The position numbers and the translations under genes were made by a program. Shown here piece after piece: positions 15,159 through 23,341 of a stretch of 60,364 nucleotides of DNA; the stretch's first letter is position 1; the number at the start of each line of letters is the position of its first letter. The stretch comes from Xanthobacteraceae bacterium (lineage in GTDB: Bacteria > Pseudomonadota > Alphaproteobacteria > Rhizobiales > Xanthobacteraceae), in the NCBI GenBank assembly GCA_031291445.1, contig JARLJA010000193.1:1-60364 (forward strand). Direction: 5' to 3'. A model generated the notes under the pieces. It searched no databases, was not told the DNA's origin, and saw only the letters and a program-made list of their open reading frames with translations.

Positions 15159-16402
15159 TGACAAGAACCGTCCACATCATCGGCGCCGGCATCTCCGGCC
15201 TGTCGGCCGGCGTCCGGCTCGCCAAGGCCGGCCACGCGGTGCACGTCCACGAGGCGACGCAGCAGGTCGGCGGGCGCTGCCGCTCCTATTTCGACGGTGC
15301 CACCGGCCTGACCATCGACAACGGCAACCACCTGCTGCTGTCCGGCAACCGTCACGCCCTCGCCTATGCCCGCACCATCGGGTCGGAGGCCGGCCTGCTG
15401 GGCCCCGCCAAGGCCGAGTTTCCGTTCGTCGACCTGCGCGACGGCCGGCAATGGACGCTGCGGCTCAACGACGGCCGCCTGCCGCTGTGGGTGTTCGACA
15501 AGGCAAGCCGCGTTCCGGACACCCGGCCGCGCGACTATTTCGCGCTCGCGCCGCTGGTGTTCGCCTCGACCGGCCGACGAGTCGGCGACACCATCACGTG
15601 CAAGGGCACGCTGTACGACCGGCTGGTGCAGCCGTTGCTGCTCGCCGCGCTCAACATCGATCCGCCGCAGGGCTCGGCGGGGCTCGCCGGCGCCATCGTG
15701 CGCGAGACGCTGCTCGCCGGCGGCAAGGCCTGCCGGCCGCTGGTGGCGCAGGGCGGCCTGAGCTCGGTGCTGATCGATCCGGCGATCGCCTTCATCGAGG
15801 CGCGCGGCGGCAGCGTGCGGACCGGGCGCGAATTGCGCGAGCTGACGCGCGACGGCGGCAAGGTCACCGTCCTGAAATTCATCGATGGCGAGATCGCGCT
15901 GGGCGCGGACGACGCCGTAGTGCTGGCGGTGCCGGCGCGCGCCGCCGCCGCCCTGGTCCCGGGTCTCAGCGCGCCGACCCGGTTCCGCGCCATCGTCAAC
16001 CTGCATTTCCGCTATGATCCGCCGGCGGAGCTGCCGCCGCTGGTCGGCGTCGTCGGCAGCGTGGTGGAGTGGCTGTTCGCCTTCCCGCAGCGCCTCTCGG
16101 TCACGGTCAGCGACGGCGAGCGGCTGATCGACACGCCGCGGGAGGAACTGGCGCGCGCGGTCTGGGCCGACGTCTGCAAGGTGGCGCGCATCGAGGCCAA
16201 CCTGCCGCCATGGCAGATCGTACGCGAGCGCCGGGCCACCTTCGAGGCCACCCCCGAGCAGCACGCGATGCGCCCGGGAGCCTCGACCTCCTGGACAAAC
16301 CTGTTTCTCGCCGGCGACTGGACTGATACAGGGCTGCCGGCGACCATCGAGGGATCGGTGCGGTCGGGCGACCGCGCCGCCGACCACGTATTGCGGATGT
16401 GA
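15158..16402 (+). CDS. hpnE: Hydroxysqualene dehydroxylase HpnE
   Basis: A 414-residue FAD-dependent enzyme of the phytoene-desaturase/amine-oxidase fold. The dinucleotide-binding motif is at the N-terminus (VHIIGAGISGLSAGVRLAKAGH), followed by VGGRCRSY; the C-terminal FAD contact is NLFLAGDWTDTGLPATIEGSVRSG. It removes the hydroxyl of hydroxysqualene using reduced FAD to give squalene, the substrate of the next gene's product. It is coupled to hpnD by TGATG. A 55-base gap with no strong ribosome site precedes shc. Confidence 0.95.
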   Translation: MTRTVHIIGAGISGLSAGVRLAKAGHAVHVHEATQQVGGRCRSYFDGATGLTIDNGNHLLLSGNRHALAYARTIGSEAGLLGPAKAEFPFVDLRDGRQWTLRLNDGRLPLWVFDKASRVPDTRPRDYFALAPLVFASTGRRVGDTITCKGTLYDRLVQPLLLAALNIDPPQGSAGLAGAIVRETLLAGGKACRPLVAQGGLSSVLIDPAIAFIEARGGSVRTGRELRELTRDGGKVTVLKFIDGEIALGADDAVVLAVPARAAAALVPGLSAPTRFRAIVNLHFRYDPPAELPPLVGVVGSVVEWLFAFPQRLSVTVSDGERLIDTPREELARAVWADVCKVARIEANLPPWQIVRERRATFEATPEQHAMRPGASTSWTNLFLAGDWTDTGLPATIEGSVRSGDRAADHVLRM

Positions 16403-16457
16403 CCGCCTCGCCGCCCGGACGGGGCCGGCGAGCAGCAACGACACGGCATTGGACACC

Positions 16458-18419
16458 ATGGACGCGCAGGACCAGACCATCGATTCGCGAGCAAGCCTCG
16501 ACACCGCCATCGGCGCCGCGCGCGACGCGCTGCTCGCGATCCGCAACGCCGACGGCCACTGGGTGTTCGAGCTCGAGGCCGACGCCACCATCCCGGCGGA
16601 ATACGTGCTGCTGCGGCACTATCTCGGCGAGCCGATCGCCCACGAGCTCGAGGCCAGGATCGCGGTCTACCTGCGGCGCATCCAGTGCGATCACGACGGC
16701 TGGGCGCTGTTCCACGGCGGCGGCTTCGACATGAGCGCGACCGTGAAGGCCTATTTCGCGCTCAAGATGATCGGCGACCCGATCGAGGCGCCGCACATGG
16801 TGCGCGCGCGCAACGCGATCCTGTCGCGCGGCGGCGCCTCCCGAAGCAACGTCTTCACCCGCATCCTGCTCGCGCTCTACGGCATCCTGTCGTGGCGCGC
16901 CGTGCCGATGATGCCGATCGAGATCATGCTGCTGCCGCGCTGGTTTCCGTTTCACCTGACCAAAATCTCGTACTGGGCACGCACCGTCATCGTCCCGCTC
17001 CTGGTGCTGATGCTCAAGCAGCCGCGGGCCAGGAATCCGCTCGGCGTCTCGCTCGACGAGCTGTTCGTCGAGCGCGATCTCAGGGCCATCGGCATGGCGC
17101 CCAAGGCGCCGCACCAGAAGACCTCGTGGTTCGTGTTCTTCGCGCTGGTCGACAAGGCGCTGCGCCTGATCGATCCGCTGTTTCCCAAGGCGATGCGGGC
17201 GCGGGCGGTCGACAAGGCGGTGGCGTTCACCACCGAGCGGCTGAACGGCGAGGACGGCCTCGGGGCGATCTTCCCGGCGATGGCCAACAGCGTGATGATG
17301 TACGCGGCGCTGGGCTATCCCGAGGATCATCCGCTGCGCGCCATCGCGCGCAAGTCGATCGAGAAGCTCCTGGTGGTCAAGGACGACGAGGCCTACTGCC
17401 AGCCGTGCCTGTCGCCGATCTGGGACACCGCGCTCACCGCGCATGCCATGATCGAGGCCGGCGGCGAGACGGCGGGCAGCGCGGCCAAGGCCGCGCTCGA
17501 CTGGCTCAAGCCGATGCAGGTGCTCGACGTCGAGGGCGACTGGATCGCCAAGCGGCCGGGCGTTCGCCCCGGCGGCTGGGCCTTCCAGTACGCCAACCCG
17601 CACTACCCCGACCTCGACGACACCGCGGTGGTGGTGATGGCGATGGACCGCGTCCGCAACCGCAGCGGCGACAAGAGCTACGACGAGGCGATCGCGCGAG
17701 GCCGCGAATGGCTGCTCGGACTGCAGAGCCGGGACGGCGGCTGGGCCGCCTTCGATGCCGACAACCTCGAATACTACCTCAACAACATTCCGTTCGCCGA
17801 TCACGGGGCGCTGCTCGACCCGCCGACCGACGACGTGACCGCGCGCTGCGTCTCGATGCTGGCCCAGCTTGGCGAGACCGTCGACACCAGCCCGGCGCTC
17901 AAGGCCGGTGTCGAGTACCTCCGGCGGACCCAGCTCGCCGACGGGTCGTGGTTCGGGCGCTGGGGCGTCAACTACATCTACGGAACGTGGTCGGTGCTGT
18001 GCGCGCTGAACGCCGCCGGCCTCGACCACGCCGATCCGGCGATGCGCAAGGCCGCCGACTGGCTGATTTCGATCCAGAATCCCGACGGCGGCTGGGGCGA
18101 GGACGGCAACAGCTACAAGCTCGATTATCGCGGCTACGAGCGAGCCGAGAGCACGGTATCGCAGACCTCCTGGGCGACGCTCGCCCTGATGGCGGCCGGC
18201 CAGGTCGACCATCCGGCCACCCAGCGCGGGATCCGCTATCTGCTGCAGATGCAGGCAAAAAACGGCCTGTGGAATGAGCAGGCCTACACCGGCGGCGGCT
18301 TTCCCCGGGTGTTTTACCTACGCTATCACGGCTATTCCAAGTTCTTTCCGCTGTGGGCGCTGGCGCGGTACCGAAACTTGCGCGATAGTAACAGCCGGCT
18401 GGCAGGGGTGGGGATGTGA
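16458..18419 (+). CDS. shc: Squalene-hopene cyclase
   Basis: A 653-residue class II triterpene cyclase, of normal length. The catalytic acid motif DLDDTA starts at residue 385 (proton donor about Asp387). QW repeats typical of the fold are seen in GLQSRDGGWAAFD, LADGSWFGRW, IQNPDGGWGED and MQAKNGLWNEQAY. It cyclises squalene to hopene and diplopterol as a monotopic membrane protein; residues about 105-145 contain the hydrophobic entrance segment (ILLALYGILSW, MMPIEIMLLPRWFPF). ATG 16458 is preferred over a TTG three codons upstream. The stop overlaps the hpnG start (GTGA). Confidence 0.97.
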   Translation: MDAQDQTIDSRASLDTAIGAARDALLAIRNADGHWVFELEADATIPAEYVLLRHYLGEPIAHELEARIAVYLRRIQCDHDGWALFHGGGFDMSATVKAYFALKMIGDPIEAPHMVRARNAILSRGGASRSNVFTRILLALYGILSWRAVPMMPIEIMLLPRWFPFHLTKISYWARTVIVPLLVLMLKQPRARNPLGVSLDELFVERDLRAIGMAPKAPHQKTSWFVFFALVDKALRLIDPLFPKAMRARAVDKAVAFTTERLNGEDGLGAIFPAMANSVMMYAALGYPEDHPLRAIARKSIEKLLVVKDDEAYCQPCLSPIWDTALTAHAMIEAGGETAGSAAKAALDWLKPMQVLDVEGDWIAKRPGVRPGGWAFQYANPHYPDLDDTAVVVMAMDRVRNRSGDKSYDEAIARGREWLLGLQSRDGGWAAFDADNLEYYLNNIPFADHGALLDPPTDDVTARCVSMLAQLGETVDTSPALKAGVEYLRRTQLADGSWFGRWGVNYIYGTWSVLCALNAAGLDHADPAMRKAADWLISIQNPDGGWGEDGNSYKLDYRGYERAESTVSQTSWATLALMAAGQVDHPATQRGIRYLLQMQAKNGLWNEQAYTGGGFPRVFYLRYHGYSKFFPLWALARYRNLRDSNSRLAGVGM

Positions 18420-19144
18420 TTCCTGGGGCAGGCGGCGACGCCATTTTCGACGGTCTCCCGGTCTTGATCGTGACGGGCCTCCATCAGGAGGCCCGAATCG
18501 CGGAAGGACATGGTTTGACAGTGGTTTGCAGTGGCAGCAGCCCGCGCCAGCTGCGCGACCACATGTCCGGCTTCGACGCCACCAGCGTGCGCGGGATCAT
18601 CAGCTTCGGCGTCGCCGGCGGCCTTGATCCCGCATTGAGGTCGGGCGACATCGTCATCGCCACCGAAGTGGTGACCAGCGCCACCCGGTTCCTGGCGCTG
18701 ACGCCGCCGCAGGACAATCTCGCCACGCTGCAGGTCGGGCGCCGACCGCGGATCGTCACCGCCGCGCTGGCTGGTTCCGAGGACGTGGTGCTGGGGCAGG
18801 CTGGCAAGGCCGAGCTGCGCGCCCGCACCGGGGCCGTCGCGGTCGACATGGAAAGCCACATCGCCGCCGCCTATGCCGAGGACAACAATCTGCCGTTCGC
18901 CGCGGTTCGCGTCATCAGCGACCCGGCCTCGCGCGCGCTGCCCCGGCTCGCCATGGATGCGCTGAAGCCGGACGGTCAGGTCGATGTCTGGAAGGTGATG
19001 CGCGGAATCGCCCTCAATCCGCTGGCGATCCCGGCGCTGGTCTCGGCCGGGCGCGATTTCAACCGCGCGCTGCGCTCGTTAAGCGGCTGTCGTGGCCTGC
19101 TTCTTGGTGAGAGTGCCGGTCGCCTCGTCGGCGCGAATTTCTGA
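18416..19144 (+). CDS. hpnG: Adenosylhopane nucleoside phosphorylase HpnG
   Basis: A 242-residue member of the purine/uridine phosphorylase family (GIISFGVAGGLDPALRSGDIVIAT, VDMESHIAAAYAE, FAAVRVISDPASRALP). HpnG removes adenine from adenosylhopane to give phosphoribosylhopane, the step after HpnH. The GTG start overlaps the shc stop. The last 21 residues (after ALRSL) run 66 bases into the 3' end of the convergent hpnH gene; the family core is already complete before this, so the tail is probably an extension into a neighbouring gene caused by loss of an earlier stop. Confidence 0.92.
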   Translation: MIPGAGGDAIFDGLPVLIVTGLHQEARIAEGHGLTVVCSGSSPRQLRDHMSGFDATSVRGIISFGVAGGLDPALRSGDIVIATEVVTSATRFLALTPPQDNLATLQVGRRPRIVTAALAGSEDVVLGQAGKAELRARTGAVAVDMESHIAAAYAEDNNLPFAAVRVISDPASRALPRLAMDALKPDGQVDVWKVMRGIALNPLAIPALVSAGRDFNRALRSLSGCRGLLLGESAGRLVGANF

Positions 19145-20233
19145 CAGCTTCTTCTGCACCTGCTCGGAGAAGATGTACTGCGCCGGCCGTTGGCTGGACA
19201 GGTCGATCTCCGGCGCCATCGGGCCCGTGGTGCGGATGCCGCGCAGCGACACCCACAGCGCCTTGAACGGATTCGTCACCGCCGCGTTCGCCGCCGTCGG
19301 CTCGTAGCCGCAATGCGCCATGCAGTCCGCGCACTTCTCGTACTTGCCGGTGCCGTAGGAGTCCCAGTCGGTGGTGTCCATCAGCTCCTTGAAGGTCTTG
19401 GTGTAACCTTCGCCGAGCAGGTAGCACGGCTTCTGCCAGCCGAAGATGTTGCGCGCGGGCATGCCCCACGGTTCGCAATGGAACGTCTGGTTGCCGGCCA
19501 GGAAGTCGAGGAACAGGCCGGAATGCATGAAATTCCAGTTCTTGCCCTTGCCGAGCGCGAAGACCTTGCGGAACAGCTCCTTGGTTTTGCGCCGGTTGAG
19601 GAAGTGCTCCTGGTCCGGCGCGCGCTCGTAGGCGTAGCCCGGCGACATCGAGACGCCGACGCCGAGCTCGGCGGTGAAGTCGAGGAACTTGGCGATCTCC
19701 TCGGCCGGATGGCCGTCGAAGATGGTGGCGTTGACGTTGACCGTGAAGCCGCGGGCCTTGGCCGCCTTGATCGCGGAGACCGCGCGATCGAACACGCCGA
19801 CCTGCGACACCGCCTTGTCGTGGTGGTCCTTGAGCCCGTCGAGGTGAACCGAGAAGAACAGATACGGCGACGGCTCGAACAGATCGAGCTTCTTTTCGAG
19901 CAGCAGCGCGTTGGTGCACAGCGAGACGAACTTCTTGCGCGCCACCAGGCCGCGCACGATCTCGCCGATCTCCTTGTGGATCAGCGGCTCGCCGCCCGGG
20001 ATCGCGACCATCGGCGCACCGCACTCCTCGGCGGCGTCCCAGCACTCCTGGGCCGTCATCCGCCGGTTGAGGATGGCGTCGGGATAGTCGATCTTGCCGC
20101 AGCCGACGCAGGCCAGGTTGCAGCGGAACAGCGGCTCGAGCATCAGCACCAGCGGATAGCGCTTACGCCCCATGAGCTTCTGCTTCACGAGGTACGAGCC
20201 GATCTTGATCTCTTTGAAAAACGGAATGGCCAT
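19079..20233 (-). CDS. hpnH: Adenosylhopene synthase HpnH (radical SAM)
   Basis: A 384-residue radical SAM enzyme with the [4Fe-4S] motif CNLACVGC (Cys38, Cys42, Cys45) and the SAM-binding AIPGGEPL. The C-terminal part contains more cysteines (KCADCMAHCGYEP), typical of this family. HpnH joins the adenosyl radical to hopene, making the C35 side chain used by all extended hopanoids. The frame continues upstream, but MAIPFFKEIKIGSY is the usual family start. It follows ispH by 29 bases on the same strand and converges on hpnG with overlapping 3' ends. Confidence 0.95.
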   Translation of the reverse strand: MAIPFFKEIKIGSYLVKQKLMGRKRYPLVLMLEPLFRCNLACVGCGKIDYPDAILNRRMTAQECWDAAEECGAPMVAIPGGEPLIHKEIGEIVRGLVARKKFVSLCTNALLLEKKLDLFEPSPYLFFSVHLDGLKDHHDKAVSQVGVFDRAVSAIKAAKARGFTVNVNATIFDGHPAEEIAKFLDFTAELGVGVSMSPGYAYERAPDQEHFLNRRKTKELFRKVFALGKGKNWNFMHSGLFLDFLAGNQTFHCEPWGMPARNIFGWQKPCYLLGEGYTKTFKELMDTTDWDSYGTGKYEKCADCMAHCGYEPTAANAAVTNPFKALWVSLRGIRTTGPMAPEIDLSSQRPAQYIFSEQVQKKLSEIRADEATGTLTKKQATTAA

Positions 20234-20262
20234 GATGAGCGACTGACTTTCTCGAATCGTTT

Positions 20263-21243
20263 TCAAGGAACGGTGCTCAGACGGGTCAATTCGACTGGCA
20301 GGCGGAACTCGATGTTTTCTTCGCGGCCGGGAAGCAGGGATACCGTCACGGGTCCGATGCGGCGCAGGGCCTCGATCACGTCGTCGACCAGAACCTCGGG
20401 GGCCGACGCGCCCGCGGTAATACCAACGGTTCTGGCGTCCTTCAACCACTCAGGGTCGACTTCGCTGCCATCCGCCACGAGGTAGCTGGGAACTCCGACC
20501 TCGGTTCCGATCTCGCGGAGCCGGTTCGAGTTCGAACTGTTGGTGGCCCCGACCACCAGGATCACGTCGACCACCTTGCTGAGGTCGCGCACCGCCGATT
20601 GACGGTTCTGTGTCGCATAGCAGATATCGCGGGTGTCCGGTCCCTGGATATCGGGGAACCGGGCCTCCAGCGCCGCAATGATGTCCTTGGTGTCGTCGAC
20701 GCTCAGGGTGGTCTGGGTGATGTAGGCCAGCGGGGTATCCTGCGGCAGCTGCAGGGCCGCGACCTCGTCGACGTTCTGCACCAGGATCACCGGGCCGTCG
20801 ATCTGGCCCATGGTACCCACCACTTCCGGATGGCCCTCGTGGCCGATCAGGATCAGCGAGCGTCCCTTGGAGACATAGCGCTTGCCCTGGTTGTGCACCT
20901 TGGTGACCAGGGGGCAGGTGGCGTTGAGCACCGGAAGGCCGCGCGCCGCCGCCTCCTCCTCGACCTTCCGCGCCACGCCGTGGGCGCTGAACACGGTCAC
21001 GGCGTCGGCGGGAACCTCGTGCAGGTCCTCGACGAAGACCGCGCCCTTGGCCTTCAGGCTCTCGACGACATACTTGTTGTGCACGATCTCGTGGCGGACG
21101 TAGACCGGCGGGCCGTACTTCTCCAGCGCGCGCTCGACGATCTCGATGGCGCGTACCACCCCGGCGCAGAATCCGCGGGGCTGGGCGAGGACGACGTTCA
21201 GGGCGCGACGATCAAGCAAGCTGCACCAGCGACTTGTCGGCAT
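20263..21243 (-). CDS. ispH: 4-hydroxy-3-methylbut-2-enyl diphosphate reductase IspH
   Basis: A 326-residue LytB/IspH protein with the three cluster-ligand cysteines in [16 protein letters not shown] and [10 protein letters not shown], and the histidines of [11 protein letters not shown] and SAHGV. It performs the last step of the MEP pathway, giving IPP and DMAPP. The ATG at 21243 lies inside the dxs 3' end (32-base overlap in another frame); an alternative TTG at 21219 would nearly abut the dxs stop. Either way dxs, ispH and hpnH form one minus-strand unit, linking precursor supply to hopanoid synthesis. Confidence 0.95.
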   Translation of the reverse strand: MPTSRWCSLLDRRALNVVLAQPRGFCAGVVRAIEIVERALEKYGPPVYVRHEIVHNKYVVESLKAKGAVFVEDLHEVPADAVTVFSAHGVARKVEEEAAARGLPVLNATCPLVTKVHNQGKRYVSKGRSLILIGHEGHPEVVGTMGQIDGPVILVQNVDEVAALQLPQDTPLAYITQTTLSVDDTKDIIAALEARFPDIQGPDTRDICYATQNRQSAVRDLSKVVDVILVVGATNSSNSNRLREIGTEVGVPSYLVADGSEVDPEWLKDARTVGITAGASAPEVLVDDVIEALRRIGPVTVSLLPGREENIEFRLPVELTRLSTVP

Positions 21244-23128
21244 CGCGGCCCAGGGCCTCGAACACCTTCAGCACGATACCCTTCGCGTCGAGGCCCGCCT
21301 TGGCGTACATCGCCGCCGGCGTGTCCTGGTCGATGAAGGTGTCGGGAAGCACCATGCAGCGGACCTTCAGGCCCTTGTCGGCCGCGCCGTGGTCGGTCAG
21401 CGTCTGCAGCACCGCCGAAGCGAAGCCGCCGATCGAACCCTCCTCGATCGTGATCAGAACCTCGTGCTCGCGCGCCAGGCGCAGCACCAGGTCGGTGTCG
21501 AGCGGCTTGGCGAAGCGGGCGTCGGCGACGGTGGTGGTCAGGCCGTGGGACTTGAGCACGTCGGCCGCCTTCAGGCACTCGCCGAGCCGGGTGCCGAGCG
21601 ACAGCAGCGCCACCGAGGTGCCTTCGCGGAGGATGCGGCCCTTGCCGATCTCGAGCGGCACGCCGACGGCGGGCAGGTCGATGCCGGTACCGTCGCCGCG
21701 CGGAAAGCGGAAGGCGGAGGGCCGATCGTCGATCGCGCGCGCGGTCGCCACCATGTGCACCAGGTCGGCCTCGTCGCCGGCCGCCATGATCACGAAGTTG
21801 GGCAGGCAGCCGAGATAGGCGAGGTCGAACGAGCCCGCATGGGTCGGACCGTCGGCGCCGACCAGGCCGGCGCGATCGATGGCGAAGCGGACCGGCAGGC
21901 TCTGGATCGCGACGTCATGCACCACCTGGTCATAGGCGCGCTGCAGGAACGTCGAGTAGATCGCGACGAACGGCTTGATGCCTTCGGTCGCGAGGCCCGC
22001 GGCGAAAGTCACCCCGTGCTGCTCGGCGATGCCGACGTCGAAGGTGCGTTTCGGGAACGCCTTGCCGAAGATGTCGACGCCGGTTCCCGACGGCATCGCC
22101 GCGGTGATGGCGACGATCTTGTCGTCCTTCTCGGCTTCCTTGACCAGGCTTTCGCCGAACACGCGGGTGTAGGACGGTGCGTTGGCCTGCGCCTTGGCCT
22201 GCTTGCCGGTGGCGACGTCGAACTTCACGACGCCATGGTACCTGTCCGCCGACGCTTCCGCCGGCGCGTAGCCCTTGCCCTTCTGGGTCACCACGTGAAC
22301 CAGGATCGGTCCCTGCTCGGAATCGCGGACGTTCTTCAGGATCGGCAGCAGGTGGTCGAAGTTGTGACCGTCGATCGGCCCGACATAGTAGAAGCCGAGT
22401 TCCTCGAACAGCGTGCCGCCGGTGACCATGCCGCGGGCATATTCCTCGGCGCGGGCCGCGCCGGTCTTGACGAATTTGGGCAGATGGCTCGCCACATGCT
22501 TGCCCATTTCGCGCAGCGAGCGGTAGGTCCGCCCCGACAGCAGGCGCGCCAGATAGGCCGACATCGCGCCGACCGGCGGCGCGATCGACATCTCGTTATC
22601 GTTGAGAATGACAATCAGTCGCGAATCCATTGCGCCGGCGTTGTTCATGGCCTCGTAGGCCATGCCCGCCGACATCGCGCCGTCACCGATCACGGCGACG
22701 ACGTTGCGGTCCTCGTGGGCGAGGTCGCGGGCCACCGCCATGCCGAGGCCGGCGGAGATCGAGGTCGACGAATGCGCCGCTCCGAAGCTGTCGTATTCGC
22801 TTTCGGCGCGCTTGGTGAAGCCGGACAGGCCGCCGCCCTGGCGCAGCGTGCGCATCTGGTCCCTGCGGCTGGTCAGGATCTTGTGCGGATAGGCCTGGTG
22901 CCCGACGTCCCAGATCAGACGATCGGACGGCGTATTGAAAACATAATGCAGTGCGACGGTGAGCTCGACGACGCCGAGCCCGGCGCCGAGATGCCCGCCG
23001 GTCACGGCGACGGCGTTGATGGTCTCCGCCCGCAATTCCGCCGCAAGCTGTGGAAGCTGGTTTTCCTTGAGGCGTCGGAGATCGGCAGGGGATTTGACAG
23101 CGTCGAGAAGTGGCGTCTGTGAAGTCAT
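21212..23128 (-). CDS. dxs: 1-deoxy-D-xylulose-5-phosphate synthase
   Basis: A 638-residue transketolase-like enzyme of normal length. Visible features are [21 protein letters not shown] near the start, [12 protein letters not shown], the thiamine-diphosphate motif [18 protein letters not shown], and the transketolase C-terminal domain. It condenses pyruvate and glyceraldehyde-3-phosphate, the first and usually rate-limiting step of the MEP pathway. It is first in the unit dxs-ispH-hpnH, so a flux-controlling enzyme is co-transcribed with a hopanoid-specific one. The region upstream, shared with divergent hpnN, contains a perfect 8-bp palindrome. Confidence 0.97.
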   Translation of the reverse strand: MTSQTPLLDAVKSPADLRRLKENQLPQLAAELRAETINAVAVTGGHLGAGLGVVELTVALHYVFNTPSDRLIWDVGHQAYPHKILTSRRDQMRTLRQGGGLSGFTKRAESEYDSFGAAHSSTSISAGLGMAVARDLAHEDRNVVAVIGDGAMSAGMAYEAMNNAGAMDSRLIVILNDNEMSIAPPVGAMSAYLARLLSGRTYRSLREMGKHVASHLPKFVKTGAARAEEYARGMVTGGTLFEELGFYYVGPIDGHNFDHLLPILKNVRDSEQGPILVHVVTQKGKGYAPAEASADRYHGVVKFDVATGKQAKAQANAPSYTRVFGESLVKEAEKDDKIVAITAAMPSGTGVDIFGKAFPKRTFDVGIAEQHGVTFAAGLATEGIKPFVAIYSTFLQRAYDQVVHDVAIQSLPVRFAIDRAGLVGADGPTHAGSFDLAYLGCLPNFVIMAAGDEADLVHMVATARAIDDRPSAFRFPRGDGTGIDLPAVGVPLEIGKGRILREGTSVALLSLGTRLGECLKAADVLKSHGLTTTVADARFAKPLDTDLVLRLAREHEVLITIEEGSIGGFASAVLQTLTDHGAADKGLKVRCMVLPDTFIDQDTPAAMYAKAGLDAKGIVLKVFEALGRDADKSLVQLA

Positions 23129-23244
23129 GCAGTATCGTCCAACTCAGCATGGGAACAAGACGGGAACGGCCCGCATTGTAGCATTTGTGTCAGTTTTTCA
23201 GCAGTATTTCTCAGCCAGGGATGGCGTTATGACAGCTTGTGTGA

Positions 23245-23263
23245 CTTAAGGGCACCCCTTAAG
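23245..23263. promoter_or_regulatory. Perfect palindrome between dxs and hpnN
   Basis: CTTAAGGG-CAC-CCCTTAAG is a perfect inverted repeat with a three-base spacer in the 213-base divergent region. It is 79 bases before the hpnN GTG and 117 before the dxs ATG. There is no gene end nearby, so a terminator is unlikely; an operator for an unidentified regulator is the better reading. Confidence 0.6.
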
Positions 23264-23341
23264 CGTCCTAGAGTTAACTGGCCGGGGCCCCCGAAAGCCC
23301 GAACGTTGCTGACCAGCCGTCCACACATAGAAAGAAAAGCT

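Noticed and set aside
23149-23200. GGAAC sequences upstream of hpnN as an EcfG general-stress promoter
   Set aside because: No matching CGTT at 16-17 bases from either GGAAC.
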